NCBI GenBank assembly: GCA_937883755.1
Contig: CAKZYA010000025.1
Coordinates: 94,523-158,522 of the forward strand
Direction: 5' to 3'
DNA: 64,000 bases
DNA from: an uncultured Flammeovirgaceae bacterium
GTDB lineage: Bacteria > Bacteroidota > Bacteroidia > Cytophagales > Cyclobacteriaceae
Below are positions 35,359-45,270 of the stretch, one piece after another. The notes under the pieces were generated by a model that was given only the letters and a program-made list of their open reading frames with translations, made no database searches and had not been told where the DNA came from. The position numbers were made by a program, and so were the translations under genes. Within the stretch, counting starts at the first letter, position 1; each line of letters starts with the position of its first letter.

Positions 35359-37329
35359 ATGTTTCGCTACTACTGTTTTGTGCTTACCCTAAGCAGCACG
35401 CTTTCTTTACCGGCTTTCGCCCAACTTTCCCTGCCTCATATCTTTTCCGATCATATGGTCATTCAGCGCGACGAGCCAGTGCCGGTTTGGGGAACCGCTA
35501 GCCCGAAGGAAAAGATTACGCTAACTTTTAATGGTGAGACACTGAACGCTAAAGCTGACCAAAATGGTAATTGGGACGTGATGCTTCCGGCTACTGTAGC
35601 GGGTGGCCCGTACACTATTGACATACAGGGTAAGAGCGAATCGGTTTCTTTCAGTGATGTACTGGTAGGCGACGTTTTTCTTTGCGGGGGACAGTCCAAC
35701 ATGGAATGGCGGGTACGCCAGTTACCCTACGCTAACGAAGTGGCTTACACAGCACAGGATACTCAGATCCGCTTAATTAAAGTAGCGCACGACCAAGCCT
35801 TGCAGCCGAAAGACAATATTTTACCTACGGAGTGGAAAGTGAACAGTGAGGAAAATGTACGGGAGTTTTCAGCAGTAGCCTACTTCTTCGCTCAACAGCT
35901 TCGTGAGCATTTAGAAGTTCCGATTGGGCTAATCAGTTCAAATTGGGGTGGTACTCCGGCAGAAGCCTGGATGAGTGCGGAAGCGCTGAGCGAATATCCG
36001 CGTTTGCACGAAGCCGTGCAGCAGTTACAAGCTGAGGGAAATACAATGGAGAAAGTAAGGGAGATCCATCATGCGAAGACCAGTAGTTTCTTTGACGATG
36101 TGGATAGTAAAGACCCAGGCATGCAAAAGAACTGGGCATCGGCTAGTGTTGATTTTCAGAATTGGGAGACATTGTTACTCCCTAGCCCGTTCAATCAACC
36201 CGCTCTTCGTCGTCACGATGGTACGGTTTGGTTTAAGAGGTCAGTGATGCTACCTTCTGAATTTCGGGGGAAAGACTTGCTGCTCAACCTGGGTATTATT
36301 GATGATGACGATCAGGTTTGGATAAACGATACTAAAGTCGGGGAAACTCAGGGTAAAGAACAGTACCGTCGGTACAAAGTTCCGGCTTCGGTCATTAAGG
36401 AAGGTGAAAATACTATCACCATCCGAGTGATTGATCAAGGTGGGAGAGGCGGATTTGCTGTCGCTGGTAAAGATTTTTACCTAACTCCAACTCAGCAGCA
36501 GTCGGTTAGTTTTCCGCTAGCCGGAAATTGGTATTACCAACGTGGGGTAGGACGTGAAAACTATCCAACCCAACTCCATCATTATCCCAGTTTGCTTTAC
36601 AATGCTATGATTCACCCGTTAGTACCCTATGGCTTAAAGGGAGCAATCTGGTATCAAGGGGAAACCAATGCCTCTCGGGCAAAAGAATACAGTGAGATCT
36701 TTCCGGCCATGATTCAGCAGTGGCGAAAAGATTGGGATAGTGAAATGCCGTTTGCTTTTGTACAGTTAGCTAATTTTATGGCGCCAGTAGATACTCCTCA
36801 GCCGAGTAATTGGGCCGAGTTGCGGGAAGCCCAGACTAGAGCGTTGGAACTACCCAAAGTAGGTATGGCTACTATTATTGATATTGGTGAAGCCGATGAT
36901 ATTCATCCGGCCAATAAGCATGATGTTGGGAAGCGTTTAGCCTTGGCTATGCGAGAAATTGCTTACGGTGAAAATGTAGTTGCCTCTGGCCCTACTTTTC
37001 AATCGGCTCAAGTGGAAGGAGATAAAATGATTGTGAAGTTAGATAATATTGGTAGCGGCCTAGTAGTAAAAAATAAATACGGTTATCTGAAAGGCTTTAC
37101 CCTAGCCGGAAGCGATCAAGAGTTTCACTGGGCGAAAGCCGAAGTTACTGGAGAGAATGAAATAACTGTTTATAGCGATGCAGTTGATGATCCGGTGGCA
37201 GTACGTTACGCTTGGGCCGATAACCCCGATCAGGCTAATTTGTACAATGAAGAAAGTTTGCCTGCGGTACCATTCCGGTCTGATGATTGGGATGGGATTA
37301 CCGAGGATAACGCATTTACTCTGCGATAG
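35359..37329 (+). CDS. Secreted sialate O-acetylesterase
   Basis: The 656-residue enzyme has a signal peptide (1-21, cut after FAQ) and the SGNH-hydrolase block GGQSNMEW with the nucleophile Ser113; the acidic and basic partners are Asp513 and His516 in DDIHP. A beta-sandwich inserted domain occupies about 270-400 (KRSVMLPSEFRGKDLLLNLGIIDDDDQVWIN). This architecture is that of 9-O-acetylsialate esterases, which remove acetyl groups from sialic acids before sialidase action, although many members act on plant or microbial acetylated glycans. Stop codons of this gene and the convergent amidohydrolase overlap by 14 bases. No sialidase or transporter gene is near. Confidence 0.92.
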   Translation: MFRYYCFVLTLSSTLSLPAFAQLSLPHIFSDHMVIQRDEPVPVWGTASPKEKITLTFNGETLNAKADQNGNWDVMLPATVAGGPYTIDIQGKSESVSFSDVLVGDVFLCGGQSNMEWRVRQLPYANEVAYTAQDTQIRLIKVAHDQALQPKDNILPTEWKVNSEENVREFSAVAYFFAQQLREHLEVPIGLISSNWGGTPAEAWMSAEALSEYPRLHEAVQQLQAEGNTMEKVREIHHAKTSSFFDDVDSKDPGMQKNWASASVDFQNWETLLLPSPFNQPALRRHDGTVWFKRSVMLPSEFRGKDLLLNLGIIDDDDQVWINDTKVGETQGKEQYRRYKVPASVIKEGENTITIRVIDQGGRGGFAVAGKDFYLTPTQQQSVSFPLAGNWYYQRGVGRENYPTQLHHYPSLLYNAMIHPLVPYGLKGAIWYQGETNASRAKEYSEIFPAMIQQWRKDWDSEMPFAFVQLANFMAPVDTPQPSNWAELREAQTRALELPKVGMATIIDIGEADDIHPANKHDVGKRLALAMREIAYGENVVASGPTFQSAQVEGDKMIVKLDNIGSGLVVKNKYGYLKGFTLAGSDQEFHWAKAEVTGENEITVYSDAVDDPVAVRYAWADNPDQANLYNEESLPAVPFRSDDWDGITEDNAFTLR

Positions 37330-38587
37330 ACTGATAGACTTTACCGTCTTTCATCACGAATTTGATCTGGTACAAAGCCCGAATATCTTCGGATGGGTCA
37401 CCTTCCACCAGAATTAAATCAGCTAGTAAGCCGGATCGGATTCGCCCTACTTGATTAGTAATTCCTAGCACATCAGCATTTACGGAGGTAGCCGAACGTA
37501 GTACATCTATTGGCTTCATTCCGTACTCCACCATCATGACTAGCTCTCGGGTATTGTTTCCGTGCGGAAACACTCCTGTATCTCCTCCGGCACAGATAAT
37601 TACTCCGGCATCTAACGCTGCTTGAAAGCTTTTTCGCTTTTGCTGAATCCGCTCCGGTTCAGGATCAGTGCCCTTCTTCCAGCCTCGGTATTGAGTAATG
37701 GCATCTCCGGCAGCTAAGGTAGGGCAAAGGGCAACGTTATGTTCAGCCATTAAAGTAAATACCTCTGAAGTACCTCCGTCACCGTGCTCAATCGTGGCTA
37801 CTCTAGCTAGGGTAGCTCGTCGCATTCCTTCGGCGGTGCTAGCGTGAGCAACTACAGGGCGTCCGCTACCATGAGCTGTTTTAACGATTAGTTGTAGTTC
37901 TTCTTCTGAGAAACTGGCCATTGCTTCGCCATTTGGCCCCCAGCGATAGTCAGCGTATACTTTTATTAAATCAGCTCCTTTTCCAATCTGGTTACGAACT
38001 ACGTTTACTAAATTACTTCCGTCGGCGGCTTCCGCGCCTAGCGGTACTTCTACATGGTCGGCGAATCCTTTAGGGCCGTAACTTCCGGTAGCTACAATGG
38101 CGCGGGTAGCAATCAACATCCTAGGGCCGGGAATCACTCCTTTTTCAATAGCTTGTTTTAGTCCCACGTCAGTATAGCCCGCTCCTTCGGTTCCTAAGTC
38201 ACGAATAGTGGTAAAACCAGCCAGTAGCGTTTTCTCAGCATGAACGGTTGCTCGGGCTACCCGCTCAGCCCATGACTCTACCAGCACCTGCTCGTTCCAG
38301 GAGGCTTCATTGTAAGGATGCAATAGCAAATGGGTATGAGCATCAATCAGCCCAGGAAGTAGCGTCATTCCTTTAGCATCTATTCGCTGCACCGTCATCT
38401 GAGAAGTGTCTAGCTCTAACGCTTCACCTGCGGCTACAATACGATTTCCCTGTACGGCAACTGTCCAGCCAGTTTGTATATTTTCGCCGTCGAATACCCG
38501 GTCGGGTTGAAATAGGAAGAGCGTATCTTGGGCAGATAATGAATAGGAGAGAAGAAATGGTAAAAATAAGGTTAGTCGGATTATCAT
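37316..38587 (-). CDS. Secreted amidohydrolase-family protein
   Basis: The 423-residue protein has a signal peptide (about 1-19) and the amidohydrolase metal motif HTH (His84, His86) in DAHTHLLLH. Later ligands are seen as Lys in KVYADYRWG, His in VVAHASTAEGMRRA, His in IEHGDG and Asp in GGDTGVFPHG. It belongs to the imidazolonepropionase/Xaa-Pro-dipeptidase-like subgroup found exported in Bacteroidota. Likely substrates are cyclic amides or N-acylated peptides, not decided by sequence. The gene is on the same strand as the DUF1501 gene at 38670 but separated from it by 82 bases. Confidence 0.9.
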   Translation of the reverse strand: MIIRLTLFLPFLLSYSLSAQDTLFLFQPDRVFDGENIQTGWTVAVQGNRIVAAGEALELDTSQMTVQRIDAKGMTLLPGLIDAHTHLLLHPYNEASWNEQVLVESWAERVARATVHAEKTLLAGFTTIRDLGTEGAGYTDVGLKQAIEKGVIPGPRMLIATRAIVATGSYGPKGFADHVEVPLGAEAADGSNLVNVVRNQIGKGADLIKVYADYRWGPNGEAMASFSEEELQLIVKTAHGSGRPVVAHASTAEGMRRATLARVATIEHGDGGTSEVFTLMAEHNVALCPTLAAGDAITQYRGWKKGTDPEPERIQQKRKSFQAALDAGVIICAGGDTGVFPHGNNTRELVMMVEYGMKPIDVLRSATSVNADVLGITNQVGRIRSGLLADLILVEGDPSEDIRALYQIKFVMKDGKVYQSIAE

Positions 38588-38669
38588 TGATGTAGTTTGT
38601 AGTAGCTAGCAATGTACGTTAACCTAGTTTTCTAAAAAATGGAAGAGCAAAGTTTCTAACTGCCCTGCA

Positions 38670-40121
38670 CTAAGCAATAAGCTCATTGATCACATGACCA
38701 TGTACATCTGTCAGACGATAGCGACGGCCTTGGTGCTTGAAGGTCAATCGTTCGTGGTCAACCCCCAACAGGTGGAGCATCGTTGCCTGGAAGTCATGGA
38801 CGTGTACTGGGTCTTTCACGATGTTGTAGGAGAAATCATCCGTTTCACCGTAGTTGACCCCGGGTTTAGCGCCTCCTCCTGCCATCCAGATAGTGAAGCA
38901 ACGCGGATGGTGGTCGCGACCGTAGTTCTCTTTGGTTAATTTGCCCTGAGAATAATTGGTTCGTCCAAACTCCCCTCCCCAAATCACCAAAGTATCGTCT
39001 AATAGACCGCGCTGTTTTAAGTCCATTACCAGAGCGGCTGAGGGCTGGTCTACGCTCTTTGCCATCTTTTTAATATCCTTGGGCAGATTACCGTGCTGAT
39101 CCCAGCCTTGATGGTAGAGCTGAATGAATTTTACATTGCGTTCCACTAGTCGTCGAGCTAAGAGGCAGTTAGCAGCGTAGGTACCGGGTACCCTGGCATC
39201 TTCACCGTACATTTCGTAAATGTAATCCGGCTCGTCAGCAATATTCATGGTTTCCGGTACCGAAGTTTGCATCCGGTAGGCCATTTCGTACTGGGCAATT
39301 TTCGTATTGATTTCCGGGTCGCCCAGCCGTTCGTACTGCATTTCGTGCATCCGCTCCAGAAACGCCAGTTGGCGCCCCCGGTCTTCTTTATCAATACTGG
39401 GCGGGTTGCTTAGGTACAATACCGGATCTTTCCCCGAGCCAAATAATACTCCTTGATGAATAGAAGGCAAAAATCCATTGGCCCACAAGCGGGAATACAG
39501 TGGCTGAGGCCGCGACCGCCCTTCGGACTGTAGTACACAGAACGTAGGCAGGTTTTCGTTATCACTGCCCAATCCGTAACTAATCCAGGAGCCGATACTC
39601 GGTCGCCCCGGTTGCTGGGAGCCAGTTTGAAAAAAGGTGATAGCCGGATCGTGGTTGATCGCCTCGGTATGCATGGATTTGACAATGCACAGTTCGTCCA
39701 CAATCTTAGCGGTATGTGGCATCAGCTCGCTGACCCAAGTGCCATTTTCACCGTAGCGATCAAACGTATAGTGCGAACCCGCCAGCGGAAAAGAGGTCTG
39801 CCCCGAAGTCATGCCGGTAAGCCGTTGCCCCTTACGTACTGATTCTGGCAATTCTTCCCCGTGCATTTTCTCCAGCATGGGTTTATAGTCGAACAATTCC
39901 ATTTGAGAGGGGCCACCACTTTGAAAAAGGTATATCACTCGCTTAGCCTTAGGTGCAAAATGCAAAGTCTTAAGAGTGCCTTCCGATGGATCGGTGGAAC
40001 TACCAAAAAGTGAGGTAGGCTTGATCAGTGAAGCCAAAGCAGTTGCTCCTAAACCCAAAGTGGTTTTGGTTAAAAAATCACGTCGGCTATAATGAGGAGT
40101 ATATTGATGGCAATCACTCAT
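38670..40121 (-). CDS. DUF1501 (sulfatase-like) protein, Tat exported, copy A
   Basis: The 483-residue protein begins with a twin-arginine signal (YSRRDFLTKTTLGLGATALASL). Motifs typical of DUF1501 are VIYLFQSGGPSQMELFDYKP, INHDPAITFFQTGSQ, VIWGGEFGRT and HDFQATMLHLLGVDHERLTFKHQGR. The family has an alkaline-phosphatase-superfamily fold and is almost always encoded beside a PSD1/DUF1549/DUF1553 lipoprotein. Here the partner copy A ends 5 bases upstream, so the two are co-transcribed. About 60% of this protein appears identical to copy B by eye. Substrate unknown; sulfated or phosphorylated polymers are a family-based guess. Confidence 0.9.
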   Translation of the reverse strand: MSDCHQYTPHYSRRDFLTKTTLGLGATALASLIKPTSLFGSSTDPSEGTLKTLHFAPKAKRVIYLFQSGGPSQMELFDYKPMLEKMHGEELPESVRKGQRLTGMTSGQTSFPLAGSHYTFDRYGENGTWVSELMPHTAKIVDELCIVKSMHTEAINHDPAITFFQTGSQQPGRPSIGSWISYGLGSDNENLPTFCVLQSEGRSRPQPLYSRLWANGFLPSIHQGVLFGSGKDPVLYLSNPPSIDKEDRGRQLAFLERMHEMQYERLGDPEINTKIAQYEMAYRMQTSVPETMNIADEPDYIYEMYGEDARVPGTYAANCLLARRLVERNVKFIQLYHQGWDQHGNLPKDIKKMAKSVDQPSAALVMDLKQRGLLDDTLVIWGGEFGRTNYSQGKLTKENYGRDHHPRCFTIWMAGGGAKPGVNYGETDDFSYNIVKDPVHVHDFQATMLHLLGVDHERLTFKHQGRRYRLTDVHGHVINELIA

Positions 40122-40126
40122 AATCT

Positions 40127-43100
40127 TTATCGTTTGGTGTAAACCTCATCGTAATTCATCATAATATTAGTTACTACCGAAAGAGCGGCTAAATCCGGTA
40201 ATTTCAATGATTCATCGTACGGATAATCACCTACTTCCAGCAGTGCTTCAGCAGCCTTCGGGCTACTTTGGTATCTATCATACTCTTGTTCATAAAGCTC
40301 CATGAGTAGTGACGATTCTTTATCATTCAGATTCCGACTGGTCAACAGCCTAAAAGCATGGTTTACCTGATTCTTGGTACTTTCAGTTTTTTCTTTCATA
40401 CAGCGTTCGGCAATCAAACGACTGGCTTCCAGTAGTTGAGGTTCGTTGAGTAGCAACAAGGCTTGTAAAGGAGTACTGGTTCGCTGGCGGCGGACAATAC
40501 ACATGCCCCGGTCAGAAGCATCCATCACCGTCATGGTAGGAGGGGGAGCGGTGCGGCGTACGAAGGTATACATGCTCCTTCGGTACAGTTTATTGCCTTC
40601 ATCTGCCTCATAGTGGGTCAGCAAACGGGAAAAATGGGTTTTGTCCCATAAATCTTCCGGTTGATAGGTTTTTACGCTAGGGCCACCCACTTTTTTGACT
40701 AATAATCCAGCAGCGGATAACGCGTTGTCACGAATCATTTCAGCAGGTAGGCGGTAGCTAGGCCCACGGGCTAACAGAATGTTGTCTGGATCTTTTTCAC
40801 GTAATTCTTCATCAGCTACCGAAGATTGACGGTAAGTAGCAGAGGTGACAATTAGACGAAGTAGTGATTTAGTATTCCACCCTGATTTGATAAACTCTAC
40901 AGCCAGCCAGTCTAGTAGTTCCGGGTGGGAAGGCAGATCGCCTTGATTACCAAAATCTTCCAGAGAAGCCACGACGCCTCGCCCGAAAAACATATGCCAA
41001 AAGCGGTTTACGGTAACTCGGGCGGTAAGCGGATTTTCAGGATTCAGCATCCACTGAGCCAAACCCAAACGATTGGGAGGATATTCATTTGTAAAAGGGA
41101 GCACATCAGCGAGAGTGCCCGGCTGAACTTCTTCGGTGGGGGAGTCGTACATGCCTCGGTCAAGTACGTAGGTTTTACGAGGTGGGTTCATTTCTCGCAT
41201 CACCATAATTTCGGGTACGGTATCTAAGGTGGCTAGCTCCGCTTGTCGGAGTGCGGTTAGGTCAGCTAAAAGCCGTTGATATTCTGGCTCATCGTTTAAC
41301 CGATAATGCTCAACTAAAAGAGCCTGTTGTTGCTCATTTAACTGATTGTAAGGTTTATCAACCCAAAAACGATCACCCGTAATTCCCGCTACTTCTAGTC
41401 CACTAAGCTGCCTATCATAAACCCGAACCTCGTCAATAGCTCCCTGAAACAAGCCAATATCTAAAGCGAACCGATGACTTCGCCCGACTTTGATAGGCTG
41501 CGATTGCTTTTGTAATTCGGCATTAATGGTTCGGATACTTTTATACAGACGATTGTACAGTGTCTGTGTCGGAGCTAATTTTCCATTGATATAGATTTTA
41601 ATTCCCTGCGCCTGACTAGAGCCATCGTAGGTAAACATTACTTGACTCCATTCATTGACTGGAATGCTATCAGATGTGATCACTTGCAGACAGTGATCAG
41701 GCAGGTCGTGGGTGAGGCGAACGCTGATGCGGTTCAACTCATCCAGAAACAGTTCGTAGCCTCGCCAATGGGAGTTTTTGCCCCCGGCATTGCCCATAAT
41801 CACCGAATACTCTTCTCGCTTTTCCGGATAAATCCAGGCACCTATTGAAAATTGATCGGTGCGCTCAAAGTCGCCAACATTTTTAAGGTCAACAGACTCG
41901 TATTCACTATCAAACCGGATAGCTTTTCCTTGATAGCCATCTACTTTTTCTACCTCGCCTCGCACGTTAGCCGAATGACGATTGCCAATCAGGTTAGGAG
42001 AATTATCTTCTACTACTTTATCGAGAGGATAATATCCCACTAAGCCTACTTTCTGAAAAGTAGGATTTACTTTTACAGATTTATCATCAGGCAATTCGGT
42101 AAATTGGCGAGTATGCTGCGATAGTTTTTTTTCTTGTTCAGCAATCAATCCACGGATATATTCCACTTTCTCCGCTGTCTCTTCTTCCATTAGAGGAATG
42201 GTGGGAGCAGCATTACCATCGTTGGAGATCATTCCCAGTTCATCCACATTATTGAAGAAGGCACTAAACTGATAGTATTCTTTCTGGGAAATAGGATCGT
42301 ATTTATGATCGTGACAGCGCGAGCATTCCAGCGTAAGACCTAGAAATGCCTTGGCGGTAGTATTCGTCCGATCAAACACATTTTCGAGTCGATACTCTTC
42401 CGGTACGATTCCCGCCTCGGAACTAGATGGATGGTTACGGTGGAAGCCCGTAGCCAACATTTGCTCCTGCGTAGCGTTGGGCAACAAATCCCCCGCCATT
42501 TGCCAGGTAACGAACTGGTCGTAGGGCATATTCTCGCTGAAGGCTTTAATTACCCAATCGCGCCAGGGCCACATCATTCGGTAACCATCAGCATGATAAC
42601 CATGGGAGTCAGCGTAACGGGCAATGTCTAGCCAATTGGCTGCCATTCGCTCTCCGTAAGCCGCGGAAGATAACAGACGATCCACCACTTTTTCGTAAGC
42701 ATCTTTCGAATCATCCGCCAGGAAGTCATCAATTTCTTCTAAGGTAGGCGGCAACCCAGTCAGGTCAAAGGTTACCCGGCGAAGCAAGGTTACTCGGTTG
42801 GCTTCTGGAGAGGGCGCGAGACTGTCTCGCTCTAGACGAGTCAGCACAAATTGGTCAATCGGGTTTTGTACCCAAGCTTCATCTTTTACTTCGGGTAGCT
42901 CCGGTGCTGAGGGAGGAATAAACGACCAGTGGGGTTTGTATTCAGCTCCTTCTTCAATCCAACGAGTTAGCAGAGCTACTTCTACTTCCGAAAGGCTAAG
43001 GTTAGATTCCGGCGGCGGCATCGCCACTTCGGGATCATCGGAAGTGATACGGTGAAACATCTCACTCTCCGTTAGGCTACCGGGTACAATGGCGTAGTGA

Positions 43101-43357
43101 TCTTGTTCTTCACCAACTGGGGCGTAAGCTGCCTCGGCAACATCTAATCGTAAACCTGCTTCCTGATTATTTTTATCCGGTCCGTGGCAGGCAAAGCAAC
43201 GATCGGATAAAATAGGTTTGATATGAAGATTGAAATCAATCTGATCGGGTAATTGCGCTTCAATCTCAGGTGAAAACGTAGTTCGGTCGGGAGAGCAAGC
43301 GAGTGCTAGCAGTCCAGATAGGAAAAAAATATAGATGTGAGATGAAGCCTGTTTCAT
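40127..43357 (-). CDS. PSD1/DUF1549/DUF1553 cytochrome lipoprotein with LamG domain, copy A
   Basis: From the ATG at 43357 the product is 1076 residues. A lipobox (LALAC) is followed by a planctomycete-type cytochrome c domain with heme motif CFACHGPDK (Cys54, Cys57, His58). DUF1549 follows (LRRVTFDLTGLPPTLEEID, GERMAANWLDIARYADSHGY), then a LamG/concanavalin-like domain around 430-590 (LVGYYPLDKVVEDNS...WSQVMFTYDGSSQ), and DUF1553 at the C-terminus (NRLGLAQWMLNPENPLTARVTVNRFWHMFFGRG; SDRGMCIVRRQRTSTPLQALLLLNEP). The protein is probably anchored in the outer membrane and works with the DUF1501 partner. Role unproven; polysaccharide degradation is suspected from the LamG domain. Confidence 0.92.
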   Translation of the reverse strand: MKQASSHIYIFFLSGLLALACSPDRTTFSPEIEAQLPDQIDFNLHIKPILSDRCFACHGPDKNNQEAGLRLDVAEAAYAPVGEEQDHYAIVPGSLTESEMFHRITSDDPEVAMPPPESNLSLSEVEVALLTRWIEEGAEYKPHWSFIPPSAPELPEVKDEAWVQNPIDQFVLTRLERDSLAPSPEANRVTLLRRVTFDLTGLPPTLEEIDDFLADDSKDAYEKVVDRLLSSAAYGERMAANWLDIARYADSHGYHADGYRMMWPWRDWVIKAFSENMPYDQFVTWQMAGDLLPNATQEQMLATGFHRNHPSSSEAGIVPEEYRLENVFDRTNTTAKAFLGLTLECSRCHDHKYDPISQKEYYQFSAFFNNVDELGMISNDGNAAPTIPLMEEETAEKVEYIRGLIAEQEKKLSQHTRQFTELPDDKSVKVNPTFQKVGLVGYYPLDKVVEDNSPNLIGNRHSANVRGEVEKVDGYQGKAIRFDSEYESVDLKNVGDFERTDQFSIGAWIYPEKREEYSVIMGNAGGKNSHWRGYELFLDELNRISVRLTHDLPDHCLQVITSDSIPVNEWSQVMFTYDGSSQAQGIKIYINGKLAPTQTLYNRLYKSIRTINAELQKQSQPIKVGRSHRFALDIGLFQGAIDEVRVYDRQLSGLEVAGITGDRFWVDKPYNQLNEQQQALLVEHYRLNDEPEYQRLLADLTALRQAELATLDTVPEIMVMREMNPPRKTYVLDRGMYDSPTEEVQPGTLADVLPFTNEYPPNRLGLAQWMLNPENPLTARVTVNRFWHMFFGRGVVASLEDFGNQGDLPSHPELLDWLAVEFIKSGWNTKSLLRLIVTSATYRQSSVADEELREKDPDNILLARGPSYRLPAEMIRDNALSAAGLLVKKVGGPSVKTYQPEDLWDKTHFSRLLTHYEADEGNKLYRRSMYTFVRRTAPPPTMTVMDASDRGMCIVRRQRTSTPLQALLLLNEPQLLEASRLIAERCMKEKTESTKNQVNHAFRLLTSRNLNDKESSLLMELYEQEYDRYQSSPKAAEALLEVGDYPYDESLKLPDLAALSVVTNIMMNYDEVYTKR

Positions 43358-43418
43358 AGTGTTATCAGAGTTAATCTCAAATTTGATCAATGTTTATTTC
43401 GTTTTTGCCTTGCTCAAT

Positions 43419-43775
43419 TCAACGATAGCTGAGTAGATTATTCCACTTATCTAACATTCTTGCATAGGATGCAGCAGCAACAGTTGGTTCATAATTTAAT
43501 AATCCTAATGACTCTACTTCTAAGTCACCGAACATGGATACAATTTCAAAAATTGCATCGGTATCGAGATCGATTATATAATGATTAGTCTCTTTATCAT
43601 CCGGCCTATTATGATTAGTGGGTTTTTCCACTAAATTCTCAGATAATATTCTATTAATTTCAGAAGCTAACTCTTTTCTGCCAGATTTCGTTAATTCTTG
43701 AAATGTAATGTTTAAAGTCCCTCGATCAAGAACGTCCTCATTTTCTATAATTCGTTTGTATTCCTCCGTTGTCAT
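43419..43775 (-). CDS. Small unknown protein between the two cytochrome/DUF1501 pairs
   Basis: This 118-residue frame starts MTTEEYKRIIENEDVLDRGTLN and is more AT-rich than its neighbours. No signal peptide, membrane segment or Cys is present; the sequence is acidic, mostly helical, and ends WNNLLSYR. No family recognised. It lies on the same strand between DUF1501 copy B (ends 43789) and PSD1 copy A (starts 43357), with gaps of only 13 and about 60 bases, so it may be part of the same transcript. Its cytoplasmic character contrasts with the exported proteins on both sides. It may be an insertion between duplicated pairs or a regulator of them; I cannot decide. Confidence 0.65.
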   Translation of the reverse strand: MTTEEYKRIIENEDVLDRGTLNITFQELTKSGRKELASEINRILSENLVEKPTNHNRPDDKETNHYIIDLDTDAIFEIVSMFGDLEVESLGLLNYEPTVAAASYARMLDKWNNLLSYR

Positions 43776-43788
43776 TTACTTTTCATAA

Positions 43789-45255
43789 CTAAGCAAGAAT
43801 CCCCTTGACTACTTCGCCGTGAACATCGGTCAAGCGATATCGTCTTCCCTGATGCTTAAACGTCAGTTGCTCGTGGTCGATGCCGAGCAAGTAGAGCAGC
43901 GTAGCTTGGAAATCGTGGACGTGTACTCCGTTTTCGGCAATGTTGTAGCTGAAGTCATCGGTTTTACCGTAGACCGTTCCGGGTTTGATGCCACCTCCGG
44001 CCATCCACATGCTGAAGCAGCGGGGGTGATGATCGCGACCGTAGTTCGTTTTGGTTAGTTTTCCTTGAGAAAAGCTGGTACGCCCGAATTCACCTCCCCA
44101 GACGACTAGCGTATCGTCTAGTAAGCCCCTTTGCTTCAAATCGGTTACCAAAGCTGCCGAAGCTTGGTCGCTAGATTTTGCCAGTTTTTGAATGTCTTTG
44201 GGTAGATTGCCGTGCTGATCCCAACCCATGTGGTAGAGTTGAACGAAGGGTACATTTCTTTCTGCCAGACGACGAGCTAGTAGACAGTTAGCAGCATATG
44301 TACCAGGAATTTTCGCTTCCGGGCCGTACAGATCAAAGATATAATCTGGCTCATCAGATAAGTCGGTTACATCTGGTACCGAGGTCTGCATACGGTAGGC
44401 CATTTCGTACTGGCTGATCTTAGAATCAATCTCAGGATCGCCCCAAACGGCTTGCTGCTCGCGCTCCAATCGTTCCAGATAATCTAATTCCCGGCGACGA
44501 CTCGCCCGGTCTATGCCATCGGGATTAGAGAGATAAAGCACTGGATCAGCTCCGGAACGGAATTGTACGCCTTGGTGGTGGGAAGGAAGAAAACCGTTGC
44601 CCCAGGACTGCATATTAAGATTTTGCGTATCAGCTTTACCTCGAGAAAGCAGCACGATGAACGAAGGTAAATTTTGGTTAGGGCTGCCTAAGCCATAACT
44701 CATCCAAGAACCAATACACGGACGGCCTACCTGCTGAGAACCAGTTTGCAAAAAGATAACAGCAGGCTCGTGGTTGATCGCTTCGGTATACATGGAATTT
44801 ACCACACAAATATCTTCGGCGATCTGAGCGGTGTAGGGAACCAGGTTACTAAAGTACCCTCCAGTTTTCGCGTTTTGAGTGAATTCAAATTTGGAACCTA
44901 CCAGCGGGAAACTAGATTGAGCCGCTAGCATTCCAGTAATACGTTGATTACCCCGTACACTGTCAGGAATTTCCTCCCCATGCCGCTTCATTAGCTCCGG
45001 CTTATAATCGAAAAGTTCGATCTGGCTAGGCCCACCACTTTGGAAGAGATAAATGATTCGTTTAGCCTTAGGGGCGTGGTGCAACGCTTTGAGTACTCCG
45101 CCTGAACCAGGGACAGTGTTTGGTTGGGCTGTAAGTAGGTTTGGAGCTATCAATGAGCCGATAGCGGCAGCTCCTAATCCTTTGGTAGTGGTGCGAAGAA
45201 AATCGCGGCGGGTTTGATTATACTGTGCTTTCTGTATATCGTTATTCCAATTCAT
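43789..45255 (-). CDS. DUF1501 (sulfatase-like) protein, Tat exported, copy B
   Basis: The 488-residue protein begins with a twin-arginine signal (QTRRDFLRTTTKGLGAAAIGSLI). It repeats the family motifs IIYLFQSGGPSQIELFDYKPE, INHEPAVIFLQTGSQ, VVWGGEFGRTSFSQGKLT and HVHDFQATLLYLLGIDHEQLTFKHQGR. It is closely similar to copy A over its whole length, so the two pairs arose by tandem duplication. Its partner PSD1 copy B ends 16 bases upstream. Activity is unproven for the family. Confidence 0.9.
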   Translation of the reverse strand: MNWNNDIQKAQYNQTRRDFLRTTTKGLGAAAIGSLIAPNLLTAQPNTVPGSGGVLKALHHAPKAKRIIYLFQSGGPSQIELFDYKPELMKRHGEEIPDSVRGNQRITGMLAAQSSFPLVGSKFEFTQNAKTGGYFSNLVPYTAQIAEDICVVNSMYTEAINHEPAVIFLQTGSQQVGRPCIGSWMSYGLGSPNQNLPSFIVLLSRGKADTQNLNMQSWGNGFLPSHHQGVQFRSGADPVLYLSNPDGIDRASRRRELDYLERLEREQQAVWGDPEIDSKISQYEMAYRMQTSVPDVTDLSDEPDYIFDLYGPEAKIPGTYAANCLLARRLAERNVPFVQLYHMGWDQHGNLPKDIQKLAKSSDQASAALVTDLKQRGLLDDTLVVWGGEFGRTSFSQGKLTKTNYGRDHHPRCFSMWMAGGGIKPGTVYGKTDDFSYNIAENGVHVHDFQATLLYLLGIDHEQLTFKHQGRRYRLTDVHGEVVKGILA

Positions 45256-45270
45256 GTCTTATCGAGAAAA

